Positions 1 to 6,875 of a stretch of 6,875 nucleotides of DNA are shown here, one piece after another. This DNA is from JBGPLH01 sp041486365 [NCBI: Thermodesulfobacteriota bacterium] (GTDB lineage Bacteria; JAUYMQ01), in the NCBI GenBank assembly GCA_041486365.1, contig JBGPLH010000178.1, positions 1 through 6,875 of the forward strand, read 5' to 3'. The translations under genes were made by a program, and so were the position numbers. The notes under the pieces were generated by a model, which saw nothing but the letters and a program-made list of their open reading frames with translations, was not told the origin of the DNA and did no database searches. Each line of letters opens with the position of its first letter. Position 1 is the stretch's first letter.

Positions 1-558
1 CAGAAGGCCATCGACGCGAACCCGGGGAGCGTGGAGGCCCTCGCGGCGCTCGGCGACGCGTACCTCGCTGAGGCGAAGCCGAAGAAGGCCATCGAGACCT
101 GGGAGCGGGTGCTCGATCTCGATCCGCGCTGGATCGGCTGGCTCGTGCCGCGCCTCGAGCAAGCCTGCTTCGAAACCGGCGAGGTGGAGCATCTCGATCT
201 CCTGATCCGCCGGCAGATCGGGCGCCGCCCGCAGGACGCGGGGCTCCATCTCCTGCTCGCGCGCCATCTCGCCAAGAAGCACCGGCGGGAGGACGCGCTG
301 GGTGCCCTCAAGCAGGCCGCCGACCTGGCGCCGGCGGACCTCGCCGTTCGCCGGGAGCGCGTGCGGCTCCTCCTGGAGCGGGGCCCCGGCGCGGATCTCG
401 AGGCGGAGGTGGAGGCGCTGATCGAGGCGCTCCCGGCCGATCCGCCGGCCTTCCGGTGCGCGCGTTGCGGGGCCGCCTGCGCCGAGCCGCTCTGGCGGTG
501 CGCCGCCTGCGGCGCCCCGGACAGCATCCGTTTCAACGAATTCCCCCCGTCCGCCTGA
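1..558 (+). CDS. lapB: LapB-like TPR protein with C-terminal rubredoxin-type zinc ribbon (5' end outside window)
   Basis: The reading frame is open from base 1, so the start lies upstream; 185 residues are visible. Seen: TPR-like helical hairpins at about residues 10-43, 44-77 and 78-114 of the visible part (first one with the typical ALGDAYL...KAIETWERVLDLDP pattern), a charged helical stretch, then a cysteine ribbon with CxxC pairs at 153/156 and 167/170 (FRCARCG ... WRCAACG), followed by a short tail. TPRs plus a C-terminal rubredoxin-like metal site is the known architecture of LapB (YciM), an inner-membrane protein whose cytoplasmic part controls lipopolysaccharide synthesis by steering LpxC to the FtsH protease; its ribbon packs against the TPRs. 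The N-terminal membrane anchor that would confirm this is outside the window. Cys160 is an extra cysteine between the two pairs. A different TPR/zinc-ribbon protein remains possible. mutS follows after 40 bases on the same strand. Confidence 0.72.
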   Translation, partial: QKAIDANPGSVEALAALGDAYLAEAKPKKAIETWERVLDLDPRWIGWLVPRLEQACFETGEVEHLDLLIRRQIGRRPQDAGLHLLLARHLAKKHRREDALGALKQAADLAPADLAVRRERVRLLLERGPGADLEAEVEALIEALPADPPAFRCARCGAACAEPLWRCAACGAPDSIRFNEFPPSA

Positions 559-586
559 GGCCCCGCACGGGCCCGCCGATCGACCC

Positions 587-592
587 GAGAGA
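587..592 (+). promoter_or_regulatory. Probable ribosome binding site of mutS
   Basis: A purine run GAGAGA ends six bases before the ATG at 599. It is a modest Shine-Dalgarno match but correctly spaced. It supports this start over the in-frame ATG at codon 15, and the first 14 codons align in length with the N-terminal tail of known MutS proteins. The 40-base gap before mutS (559-598) holds no clear terminator or promoter. Confidence 0.45.
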
Positions 593-598
593 CGTCGC

Positions 599-3289
599 AT
601 GCCCGACGCCGACCCGACCCGCCGCGAGGCCGCGACGCCGATGCTCCGGCACTATCTGGAGCTGAAGCGGCGCTACCCGGAGGAGATCCTCCTGTACCGC
701 GTCGGTGACTTCTTCGAGATGTTCTTCGAGGACGCGGTCCGCGGCGCGAAGCTCCTGGACATCGCGCTCACCTCCCGCGACAAGTCCAGCCCCGATCCAG
801 TCCCCCTCTGCGGGGTCCCACAACATTCCGTGAACGCTTACATCTCCCGCCTCGTCGCCCTGGGACAGAAGGTCGTGGTGTGCGATCAGGTGGAGGACGC
901 GCGCTTCGCGCAAGGCGGTCTCGTGAGGCGAGAGGTGACCCGCGTGATCACCCCGGGGACACTTCTCGAGGAGGAGCACCTGGACGCGCGTGGGAACAAC
1001 TTCCTGCTGGGGCTCTCGGGCCGGGGCGGCCGCATCGGGATCGCGCTCCTCGATCTCTCCACCGGGGAGTTCCGGGCGACGGAGGTCGGGGAGGAGACAT
1101 CGGCCGTCGAGGAGGTCGCGCGGATCGATCCGCGCGAGGTCCTCGTCGACGAGGCGCTGGCGTGCGGCGAGGGCTTCGGAGAGCGGTGGAGGGTGCTCGA
1201 CGGGCGATGCGTGAACGTGATCGAGGCCGCGCGCTTCGAGCGTGCCCGCGCCGAGGAAACGCTGCGCGCGTGCTTCGGGGTGGCCTCGCTGGACGGGTTC
1301 GGCTGCGACGCCCTCGATCCGGCCCTCGGCGCCGCCGGAGCGCTGATCGAGTACGCCCGCGGGACGCAGATGACGGCCATCGCCCAGGTGGCCCGTCTCG
1401 TCCCCTACACGCTGTCCGACTACATGGTGCTCGACGAGTCCACGCGGCGGAACCTGGAGCTGACGGAGACGCTGCGGGAAGGGAGGCGGGACGGATCGCT
1501 CCTCGGCGTGCTGGATCGCGCCTGCGCGGCGATGGGCTCCCGCGCGATCCGGCGGTGGATCCTCTATCCGCTGCGGCGAATCGACGAGATCGAGCGCCGG
1601 CTGGACGCCGTGGAGGAGCTGCACGCGCAGGGCGGGACCCGGGCGGCCCTGCGGGAGGCGCTCGGCCGGCTCGCCGACGTGGAGCGGATCAACGCCCGCG
1701 TCGCGGCGGGGCGCGCGAGCGCGCGGGACCTCGTGGCGCTCAGGGGGAGCCTCGAGGCGGTCCCCGGGATCCTCGAGATCACCGCGGCGCTCCGGGCCGA
1801 GTTCTTCGGGAAGGACGCTCTCGCGCTCGATCCGCTGCCCGACGTGGCGGCGCTCATTGCCCAGGCCATCGTGGACGACCCGCCGCTCGACCCCCGGCAG
1901 GCGGGCATGATCAGGCAGGGTCACGATCCGCGCCTGGACGAGTGGCGCGGGATTGCGAGCCACGGCAAGGGGTGGATCGCGGAGCTGGAGGCCCGCGAGC
2001 GCGCGCGCACGCGGATCCCGAACCTGAAGATCCGCTACAACCGCGTCTTCGGGTACTTCATCGAGATCAGCAAGTCGAACCTCCCGCTCGTCCCTCCCGA
2101 GTACGAGCGCCGGCAGACGCTCGCCAACGCCGAGCGCTTCGTGACACCGGAGCTGCGCGAGTGGGAGTCGAAGGTGCTCCGGGCCGATGAGGAGGGCGCG
2201 GCGCTCGAGCGGCGGATCTTCGAGGTGGTGCGCGACCGGGTGCGGGAAGCCTCGGGGCGGATCGGCTCGACCGCGGAGGCGCTCGCGCGCCTGGACGCCG
2301 TGGCGGCGCTGGCCCAGGTCGCCGTGGAGCACCGCTACACGCGTCCGGTCGTGGACGAGGGCGACGTGATCACGATCGCGGAAGGGCGCCACCCCGTCAT
2401 CGAGCGGATGAACCTCGCCGAGCGCTTCGTCCCAAACGACGTGCACCTGGACGGCGAGACGCACCAGCTCCTGATCCTCACCGGGCCGAACATGGCGGGC
2501 AAGTCGACCGTCCTCCGCCAGACGGCGCTGATCGTCCTCCTGGCGCAGATGGGCTCCTTCGTGCCGGCCCGGAGCGCGCGGATCGGGCTCGTGGATCGGA
2601 TCTTCACGCGCGTGGGGGCGGCGGACAACCTGGCCCGCGGGCAGAGCACCTTCATGGTGGAGATGATCGAGGCGGCCAACATTCTTCACCACGCCACCCG
2701 CCGGAGCCTCGTCGTGCTCGACGAGATCGGTCGCGGCACCTCCACCTTCGACGGCATCAGCATCGCCTGGGCGATCGCCGAGTTCCTGCACGATCACGTG
2801 CAGTCCCGCGCGCTCTTCGCCACGCACTACCACGAGTTGACCGAGCTGGCCCGCACGAAGCCGCGGGTGCGCAACTTCCACATCGCGGTGAAGGAGTGGA
2901 ACGGGCGCGTGATCTTCCTGCGGCGTCTCGTGGAAGGCGGGACGAGCCACTCCTACGGTATCGAGGTGGCGCGGATCGCGGGACTCCCCGTGGAGGTGAT
3001 CGCGCGGGCGCGGGAAGTGCTCGAGAATCTCGAGGGCGGCGAGCTCGACGACGCGGGCACGCCCCGAATTGCCGCGCATCCCACCGGGGCGGACGGGCGT
3101 GACCGGGGCGATCAGATGGGCCTCTTCGCAGGGCGCGCGCCGAAGTCGCCGGCCGCGCCCGCGGCCGATGCGATCCGCGAGGCGATTCGCGCCCTCGACC
3201 TCGACACCCTGAGCCCCCTGGAGGCGCTGAACCTCCTCCACCGGATCAAGTCCGATCTTCCCTCCGGCGAAGAGGGAGGCGCGTCGTGA
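599..3289 (+). CDS. mutS: DNA mismatch repair ATPase MutS
   Basis: This is the mismatch-recognition protein of post-replicative repair: a cytoplasmic dimer binds mispairs and small loops and, with ATP, becomes a sliding clamp that recruits MutL. Complete at 896 residues (E. coli MutS has 853). Seen in order: mismatch-binding motif with Phe38-x-Glu40 in GDFFEMFF (the Phe stacks on the mispair); connector domain; core levers with TRRNLELTE and MGSRAIRRWIL; clamp segment around residues 481-489 (NRVFGYFIE); Walker A GPNMAGKST at 629-637; the STFMVEM signature; Walker B LVVLDEIGRGTST at 704-716 with Asp708/Glu709; FATHYHEL at 740-747. Near the end QMGLF (839-843) matches the sliding-clamp-binding motif, and the last 30 residues (LSPLEALNLLHRIKSDL) match the C-terminal tetramerisation helices. 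No key residue is missing, and Phe-x-Glu makes it MutS1 rather than MutS2. No mutL is in view. Its stop overlaps the next start (GTGA). Confidence 0.98.
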   Translation: MPDADPTRREAATPMLRHYLELKRRYPEEILLYRVGDFFEMFFEDAVRGAKLLDIALTSRDKSSPDPVPLCGVPQHSVNAYISRLVALGQKVVVCDQVEDARFAQGGLVRREVTRVITPGTLLEEEHLDARGNNFLLGLSGRGGRIGIALLDLSTGEFRATEVGEETSAVEEVARIDPREVLVDEALACGEGFGERWRVLDGRCVNVIEAARFERARAEETLRACFGVASLDGFGCDALDPALGAAGALIEYARGTQMTAIAQVARLVPYTLSDYMVLDESTRRNLELTETLREGRRDGSLLGVLDRACAAMGSRAIRRWILYPLRRIDEIERRLDAVEELHAQGGTRAALREALGRLADVERINARVAAGRASARDLVALRGSLEAVPGILEITAALRAEFFGKDALALDPLPDVAALIAQAIVDDPPLDPRQAGMIRQGHDPRLDEWRGIASHGKGWIAELEARERARTRIPNLKIRYNRVFGYFIEISKSNLPLVPPEYERRQTLANAERFVTPELREWESKVLRADEEGAALERRIFEVVRDRVREASGRIGSTAEALARLDAVAALAQVAVEHRYTRPVVDEGDVITIAEGRHPVIERMNLAERFVPNDVHLDGETHQLLILTGPNMAGKSTVLRQTALIVLLAQMGSFVPARSARIGLVDRIFTRVGAADNLARGQSTFMVEMIEAANILHHATRRSLVVLDEIGRGTSTFDGISIAWAIAEFLHDHVQSRALFATHYHELTELARTKPRVRNFHIAVKEWNGRVIFLRRLVEGGTSHSYGIEVARIAGLPVEVIARAREVLENLEGGELDDAGTPRIAAHPTGADGRDRGDQMGLFAGRAPKSPAAPAADAIREAIRALDLDTLSPLEALNLLHRIKSDLPSGEEGGAS
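3257..3279 (+). promoter_or_regulatory. Shine-Dalgarno of the TPR gene within a possible hairpin
   Basis: GAGGGAGG (3272-3279) is a strong ribosome binding site six bases before the GTG at 3286 and decides that start. The same bases can pair with CTTCCCTC at 3257-3264: eight pairs including one T·G, around a seven-base loop. The hairpin lies in the last codons of mutS, so ribosomes finishing mutS would open it, which would couple translation of the two genes. The pairing is seen by eye; the regulatory role is inferred. Confidence 0.5.
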
Positions 3290-4482
3290 GGCGCGCCGCG
3301 CGCAGCCTCCCCGCGCCGGAGGCCCTTCTCGCCGTGCTCGCGGCAGTGATGATGGTCGCCGTCACCCCGCCTGCGTTCGGCGCGCGCGTGAGCACGGCGC
3401 GACGGTTCAAGCAGGCCGAAGCGCGGTTCCGGAGCCTCACCGAGTCGCCCACGGCGCGCCGGCGCCCGGAGCTCTGGGACCAATCGGCGGCGCGATTCCG
3501 CGCCATCGTGAGCGCGAACCCCTCGGGCGACTGGGCCGACGACGCGTCCTATCTCCTCGCGGAGGTCTACCACGAGCGCTTCCACACCTTTCGCCGGGAC
3601 GCCGATCTGGATAGGGCGATCGAGCAGTACGAGCGACTCGTCGATCGTTATCCTCAAAGCCCGTACGCCGACGACGCGCTGGTCCAGCTCGGGGAGATTC
3701 ACTACTATCAGCTCGGCGATTCCGATCAGGCGCTGCGATTCTACCGGCGCGCCCTCCGGGACTATCCGGACGGCGATGCGACGGTGAGCGCGCGCGTCCG
3801 GGTCGCGGCGATCGAACGGCCGAAGGTCCCGGGGCCGGGGATCCCGAGCCCGGAGGTCCCGAGCGCAGCGAGGGCCGACTCCGATAATGCGAGGGCCGAC
3901 TCCGAAAGTGCGAGGGCCGACTCCGATAGTGCGAGGACCGACTCCAAAAACGCGAGGGCCGGCACGGTCCAATGGCGCCCGCTCCCTCGCGCGACCGTCG
4001 ACACGAATGAAGCCACCGTCGGGGAACGCCCGCTGCCCCGGAGGCCGCTGCTGTCCTCGCCGGGAGCCGTGATCGGGGGCCGAAAGGGCGGACGGGTGCC
4101 GTCGGAGCTGCTTCCGAAGACCCTGGCCCCGGAGGAACCCGAGGCCTCACGGGCCGGGGACGGCGGGGGAGAGACAACGACGCCGCAGCCTCCGGCACGG
4201 GCGGACATGAACGCTCCGTCGCCTGCTCCGGAGGAGACCGATGCACCGGAGCCGGCGGAGCCGACGGGCGCGACGCCGGTGCCCCTGGAATCGGGATCGG
4301 CCGTGCCCAGGCCCGCGCCCTCGCGGCCGCTCAACCCGTTGCTCGAGGAAGGTCCGATCCCCCTCAGGACCCCTGCCGACAAGCTCCCCGTTCTGGCTCC
4401 CGAGGGCCCGCGATCGCAGATCGACCAGAAGGTGAGGGCCGACTCGGGGGATACGAGGGCCGACTGCTTAAAGGACTCCTGA
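3286..4482 (+). CDS. Exported TPR protein with proline-rich repeat tail, function unknown
   Basis: 398 residues, GTG start, four-base overlap with mutS. Seen: a basic N-terminus and hydrophobic stretch (about 13-27) ending PPAFGA, a likely Sec signal peptide cut near residue 32-33. No cysteine follows it, so it is not a lipoprotein of the BamD type; the only cysteine is residue 394. Residues about 41-176 are TPR-like, with WADDASYLLAEVY, the hairpin DRAIEQYERLVDRYP (109-123) and DQALRFYRRALRDYP (147-161). Such TPRs are typical of periplasmic protein-binding modules. From about 179 the protein is low complexity: a VPGPGIPSPEVPS linker, 7-residue ARADSxx repeats (195-222 plus a decayed fifth), then proline/glutamate/alanine-rich sequence to the end, where VRADS and TRADC recur. 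No enzyme domain is visible. The TPR part recalls the N-terminal half of TPR-containing N-acetylmuramoyl-L-alanine amidases, but the amidase domain is absent. That likeness is from memory and tentative. Confidence 0.85.
   Translation: MRRAARSLPAPEALLAVLAAVMMVAVTPPAFGARVSTARRFKQAEARFRSLTESPTARRRPELWDQSAARFRAIVSANPSGDWADDASYLLAEVYHERFHTFRRDADLDRAIEQYERLVDRYPQSPYADDALVQLGEIHYYQLGDSDQALRFYRRALRDYPDGDATVSARVRVAAIERPKVPGPGIPSPEVPSAARADSDNARADSESARADSDSARTDSKNARAGTVQWRPLPRATVDTNEATVGERPLPRRPLLSSPGAVIGGRKGGRVPSELLPKTLAPEEPEASRAGDGGGETTTPQPPARADMNAPSPAPEETDAPEPAEPTGATPVPLESGSAVPRPAPSRPLNPLLEEGPIPLRTPADKLPVLAPEGPRSQIDQKVRADSGDTRADCLKDS
3868..3963 (+). repeat. In-frame 21-base tandem repeat, 4 good units plus a decayed fifth
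   Basis: Units start at 3868, 3889, 3910, 3931 and 3952, exactly 21 bases apart. Each has a 15-base core, GCGAGGGCCGACTCC, and a variable 6-base tail (GATAAT, GAAAGT, GATAGT, AAAAAC). The first three cores are identical including third codon positions; the fourth has one change (G to A at 3937) and the fifth keeps only the first ten bases. It encodes ARADSDN, ARADSES, ARADSDS, ARTDSKN and then ARAGTVQ. The tails are AT-rich compared with the surroundings. Identity at synonymous positions points to recent duplication. The 6-base gaps rule out a CRISPR array. Confidence 0.92.
4432..4473 (+). repeat. Two distal copies of the same 21-base repeat, next to the glnD start
   Basis: GAGGGCCGACT recurs at 4434-4444 and 4455-4465, again 21 bases apart and in the same reading frame and codon phase as the main array about 560 bases upstream. 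They encode VRADSGD and TRADCLK at the very C-terminus of the TPR protein. Outside the 11-base core the copies have diverged from the main array (first core has 2 mismatches in 15, second has 3). The tail of the second unit merges into the glnD ribosome binding site. Confidence 0.8.
4471..4475 (+). promoter_or_regulatory. Ribosome binding site of glnD
   Basis: AAGGA lies six bases before the ATG at 4482, inside the final codons of the TPR gene. It supports the 4482 start, which leaves about 105 residues before the nucleotidyltransferase motif, a normal length for GlnD. Confidence 0.7.
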
Positions 4483-6875
4483 TGCAGGAACCAGCCCTTC
4501 CGGCCCAGGCTCCCCTGGAGGAGAGCGAGGTCCTCGCCGAGCTGGCCTCCCTGGAGGCGCAGCCCGAGGAGCGCCCATGGACCCACGAGGAGATCGTCGC
4601 GCGTACGAAGACGTTCCTCGCGCGCAAGCACGCCTGGCTCGAAGCGATCCACCTCGCCGGCGCATCGGGCACCGCGCTCATGCAGGCCCACACGCGCCTC
4701 GTAGACCGCCTGCTGCAAACGCTCTTCGTGCTCGCGGAAGCCGACTTCTACGCGCGCTACACGCGCCTCAACCATCGCCTCTCGGTGGTGGCCCAGGGCG
4801 GTTACGGCCGCGGCGAGATGGCGCCGTTCTCGGACATCGACGTCCTCTTCCTCCACCCGTACAAGGTCGATTCCTACGTCGAGAGCATCACGGAGCGAAT
4901 CCTCCTGGTGCTGTGGGACTCGGGGCTGCAGGTCGGCTCGGCGGTGCGAACCGTGGCCGACTGCGTCCGGATGGGGATGAACGATCTCACGGCGCGCACC
5001 GCGCTCATGGACACGCGATTCGTCACGGGCGACCCGGGGCTGGCCGCGGAACTGTCGACCCGCGTGGCCAAGGACCTCGCGGGCCGCAGCGTCCAGGCCT
5101 TCGTGCGCGAGAAGATCGGCATGATGGAGAAGCGGCATGCGAAGTACGGCGGGAGCGTCTTCGTGCTGGAGCCCAACCTGAAGGAGGGAATGGGCGGGCT
5201 GCGCGACTACCACACGGCCCTCTGGATCGTGAAGGCGGTCTACAAGGTGGACAGCCTGCGCGGGCTCCTGGGCAAGGGGGTGGTGACCGAGCGGCAGCTC
5301 GAGCAGTTCGAGCGCTCGATCGAATTCATGTACCGCGTGCGCAACGCGCTCCACTTCATCAACGGGCGCAAGGACGATCAGCTCCGGTTCGACAGCCAGG
5401 AGAAGATCGCCGAGCAGTTCCGTTACCGGCGGAACGGGGGCCAGCAGCCGGAGGAGCGATTCATGCAGCACTACTATCTGCACGCGCGCAACCTCCTGGA
5501 GTCCTCCAACCGTCTCGTCGAGCGGGCGAGCGCGCTCACCGGGCGGATCCGGCCCATGATGGCGAGGCTGCGCAGCCGCGCGGTGGCGCCGGACTTCAGG
5601 ATCTACGACGGCCAGCTCGCCCTCATCGACCAGGAGGTCTTCGCGAAGCGCCCGGAGGCCATCATGGAGGCCTACGAGCTGGCCCAGCGCCACGGCGTGG
5701 ATCACTCGCTCTCGCTGCGCGACCGGATCCGCGAGAGCCTGCCGCGAATCGATCGTCGCTTCCGCCTGGACCGGGAGGTGAACGCCGCCTTCCTCCGGAT
5801 CCTGGATCACCCGAAGGATGTCCTGCGCACGCTCCAGCGGATGAACGACTCGCGCGTGCTCGGCCGCTACATTCCCGAGTTCGGTCGGGTGGTCTGCAAG
5901 GTGCAGCGCGACGCCTTCCATGTGTACACGGTGGACGTTCACAGTCTCGTGGCGATCCACGAGCTGGCCAGGCTCGGAGAGGAGGGCGAGAAGCGCTTCC
6001 CGCTGCAGCGCAGGCTCTTCGAGGGGCTCGAGAACCGGCACGTGCTGTACCTCGCCTGCCTGCTCCACGACGTGGGGAAGGGGCACGGCAAGGATCACCA
6101 CCTGCGGGGCAAGGCGCACTCCTACGAGGTCTGCGCCCGGATGGGGCTCTCGAAGGAGGAAACCGAGCGCGTCGCCTTCCTCGTCGAGAACCACCTGGTG
6201 ATGGTGAATCTCGCGCTCCGGCGGGACCTGAACGATCCCCGCCTGGTCGCCGACCTCGCGCGCCGCTGCGACGATCTCGAGAATCTGAACAACCTCTCCC
6301 TGCTCTCCTTCGCCGACCTGCGCGCCGTGGCGCCGGACGTCTGGACGGACTGGAAGGGGGGCCTGCTCGAGTTTCTGTACCACCGCACCCACGAGATGCT
6401 CGAGAAGGGGGCCTTCGAGACGGACGAGACGGAGCTGGTCCTGGCCAAGCAGCGGGAGGTGCGGGACATCCTCGCGGGGGAGGTGCCGGACGACGAGCTC
6501 GAGCGATTCTTCTCCACGATGGTGAGCCGCTTCTTCATCGCGCTCGGCCCCAAGCGCATCGCCCGGTGCATCCGCATATGGCGCAGCCTGGGCGAAGAGC
6601 CCTTCACCTACGACGTGAAGCAGCAGTTCACGCGGGGGACCACGACTTTCATCGTGTGCGCGCCCGACTCGAAGGGGCTCTTCTCGAAGATCGCCGGCGT
6701 CATGGCGGCCAGCAGCGCGAACATCGTGTCCGCCTCGATCTTCACGACGCTGGACGGCACGGCGCTCGACATCTACCAGGTGAGCGACCCGCGGACCGCC
6801 GGGCCCATCACGGACGAGGCGAAGTGGGACGCGATCCTCATCGATCTCGGGCGGGTGCTCCGCGGTGAGGAGAGC
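4482..6875 (+). CDS. glnD: Bifunctional PII uridylyltransferase / uridylyl-removing enzyme GlnD (3' end outside window)
   Basis: GlnD is the cytoplasmic glutamine sensor of nitrogen control: it attaches UMP to PII proteins (GlnB/GlnK) when glutamine is low and removes it when glutamine is high, thereby setting glutamine synthetase activity and NtrBC signalling. 798 codons are visible with no stop, and the frame runs off the window (E. coli GlnD has 890 residues). Seen in order: nucleotidyltransferase motif GGYGRGEMAPFSDID at 106-120 with metal-binding Asp118 and Asp120; the family signature EPNLKEGMGGLRD at 230-242; a helical middle; the HD phosphohydrolase (removing) domain with YTVDVH (His487), HDVGKG at 529-534 and a further conserved His571 (ENHLVM); and a first ACT domain from about residue 721 (TTFIVCAPDSKGLFSKIAGV). 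ACT domains bind glutamine; the usual second one would lie beyond the window. Both catalytic sites look intact. Starts one base inside the previous stop (TGATG). The target could be adenylylated instead, as in actinobacteria. Confidence 0.96.
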   Translation, partial: MQEPALPAQAPLEESEVLAELASLEAQPEERPWTHEEIVARTKTFLARKHAWLEAIHLAGASGTALMQAHTRLVDRLLQTLFVLAEADFYARYTRLNHRLSVVAQGGYGRGEMAPFSDIDVLFLHPYKVDSYVESITERILLVLWDSGLQVGSAVRTVADCVRMGMNDLTARTALMDTRFVTGDPGLAAELSTRVAKDLAGRSVQAFVREKIGMMEKRHAKYGGSVFVLEPNLKEGMGGLRDYHTALWIVKAVYKVDSLRGLLGKGVVTERQLEQFERSIEFMYRVRNALHFINGRKDDQLRFDSQEKIAEQFRYRRNGGQQPEERFMQHYYLHARNLLESSNRLVERASALTGRIRPMMARLRSRAVAPDFRIYDGQLALIDQEVFAKRPEAIMEAYELAQRHGVDHSLSLRDRIRESLPRIDRRFRLDREVNAAFLRILDHPKDVLRTLQRMNDSRVLGRYIPEFGRVVCKVQRDAFHVYTVDVHSLVAIHELARLGEEGEKRFPLQRRLFEGLENRHVLYLACLLHDVGKGHGKDHHLRGKAHSYEVCARMGLSKEETERVAFLVENHLVMVNLALRRDLNDPRLVADLARRCDDLENLNNLSLLSFADLRAVAPDVWTDWKGGLLEFLYHRTHEMLEKGAFETDETELVLAKQREVRDILAGEVPDDELERFFSTMVSRFFIALGPKRIARCIRIWRSLGEEPFTYDVKQQFTRGTTTFIVCAPDSKGLFSKIAGVMAASSANIVSASIFTTLDGTALDIYQVSDPRTAGPITDEAKWDAILIDLGRVLRGEES

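Noticed and set aside
559-598. Terminator or promoter between the lapB-like gene and mutS
   Set aside because: Only short GC-rich self-complementary bits (such as CCCG/CGGG) with no T-run and no convincing -10/-35 pair in 40 bases.
880-2190. 436-codon plus-strand open frame within mutS
   Set aside because: An alternative-frame shadow with an arginine/glycine/proline-rich product and no ribosome binding site or domain.
533-3241. 902-codon open frame on the minus strand opposite mutS
   Set aside because: Its product is a low-information run rich in Arg, Glu, His, Leu and Pro with no recognisable domain, as expected from the codon-aligned antisense frame of a GC-rich gene. The plus strand encodes an intact MutS with all motifs.
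3868-3963. Possible CRISPR array
   Set aside because: The period is 21 bases with only 6-base variable parts, it stays in frame in a coding gene, and no cas gene is nearby.
3286-4482. BamD-like or CpoB/YbgF-like outer-membrane assembly protein
   Set aside because: No lipobox cysteine follows the signal peptide, so it is not a BamD-type lipoprotein; CpoB has an N-terminal coiled coil and C-terminal TPRs, whereas here the TPRs come first and the tail is disordered.
3762-6392. 876-codon minus-strand open frame, including a repeated LALSESA motif
   Set aside because: It is the mirror of glnD and of the 21-base repeats; the LALSESA motif is simply the antisense translation of the ARADSxx units. 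It has no start signal, domain or independent support.
4577-6868. 763-codon plus-strand open frame overlapping glnD
   Set aside because: It is out of frame with glnD; the product is Arg/Gly/Ala/Pro-rich and featureless. The true frame, starting at 4482, carries the GlnD motifs and runs off the window.

Overview
The window is GC-rich, gene-dense, and all on the + strand: four consecutive protein genes with almost no non-coding DNA. The first and last are cut by the window edges. In order they are the C-terminal part of a LapB-like tetratricopeptide-repeat (TPR) protein with a rubredoxin-type zinc ribbon (1-558), a complete DNA mismatch-repair ATPase MutS (599-3289), an exported TPR protein with a long proline-rich, repeat-containing tail and no recognisable enzyme domain (3286-4482), and most of GlnD, the bifunctional PII uridylyltransferase/uridylyl-removing enzyme (4482 to the window end).

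Organism. LapB is an inner-membrane regulator of lipopolysaccharide synthesis, and the third gene encodes a protein with a signal peptide, so a Gram-negative (outer-membrane) bacterium is likely. Strong G/C preference at third codon positions, the MutS style (RVGDFFEMFF at the mismatch-binding site) and the gene order fit a high-GC lineage such as Deltaproteobacteria/Myxococcota, Eisenbacteria or Gemmatimonadota. I cannot choose among these from sequence alone. No mobile element, tRNA, rRNA or CRISPR is visible.

Layout. The spacing suggests one transcription unit. The lapB-mutS gap is 40 bases. mutS and the TPR gene overlap by four bases (GTGA), and the TPR gene and glnD by one base (TGATG). 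Each downstream start has a clear Shine-Dalgarno sequence inside the preceding gene. No internal promoter or terminator is evident. The functions (envelope assembly, mismatch repair, unknown exported TPR protein, nitrogen signalling) form no obvious single pathway, so the coupling is probably about expression rather than shared biochemistry.

Most worth a second look: a recent-looking in-frame 21-base tandem repeat in the TPR gene, with two more copies about 560 bases away against the glnD start; the TPR gene itself, which resembles the N-terminal half of TPR-amidases but has lost or never had the catalytic half; and small hairpins placed over the translation-initiation regions of the last two genes. 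I found no convincing novel defence or mobile system.
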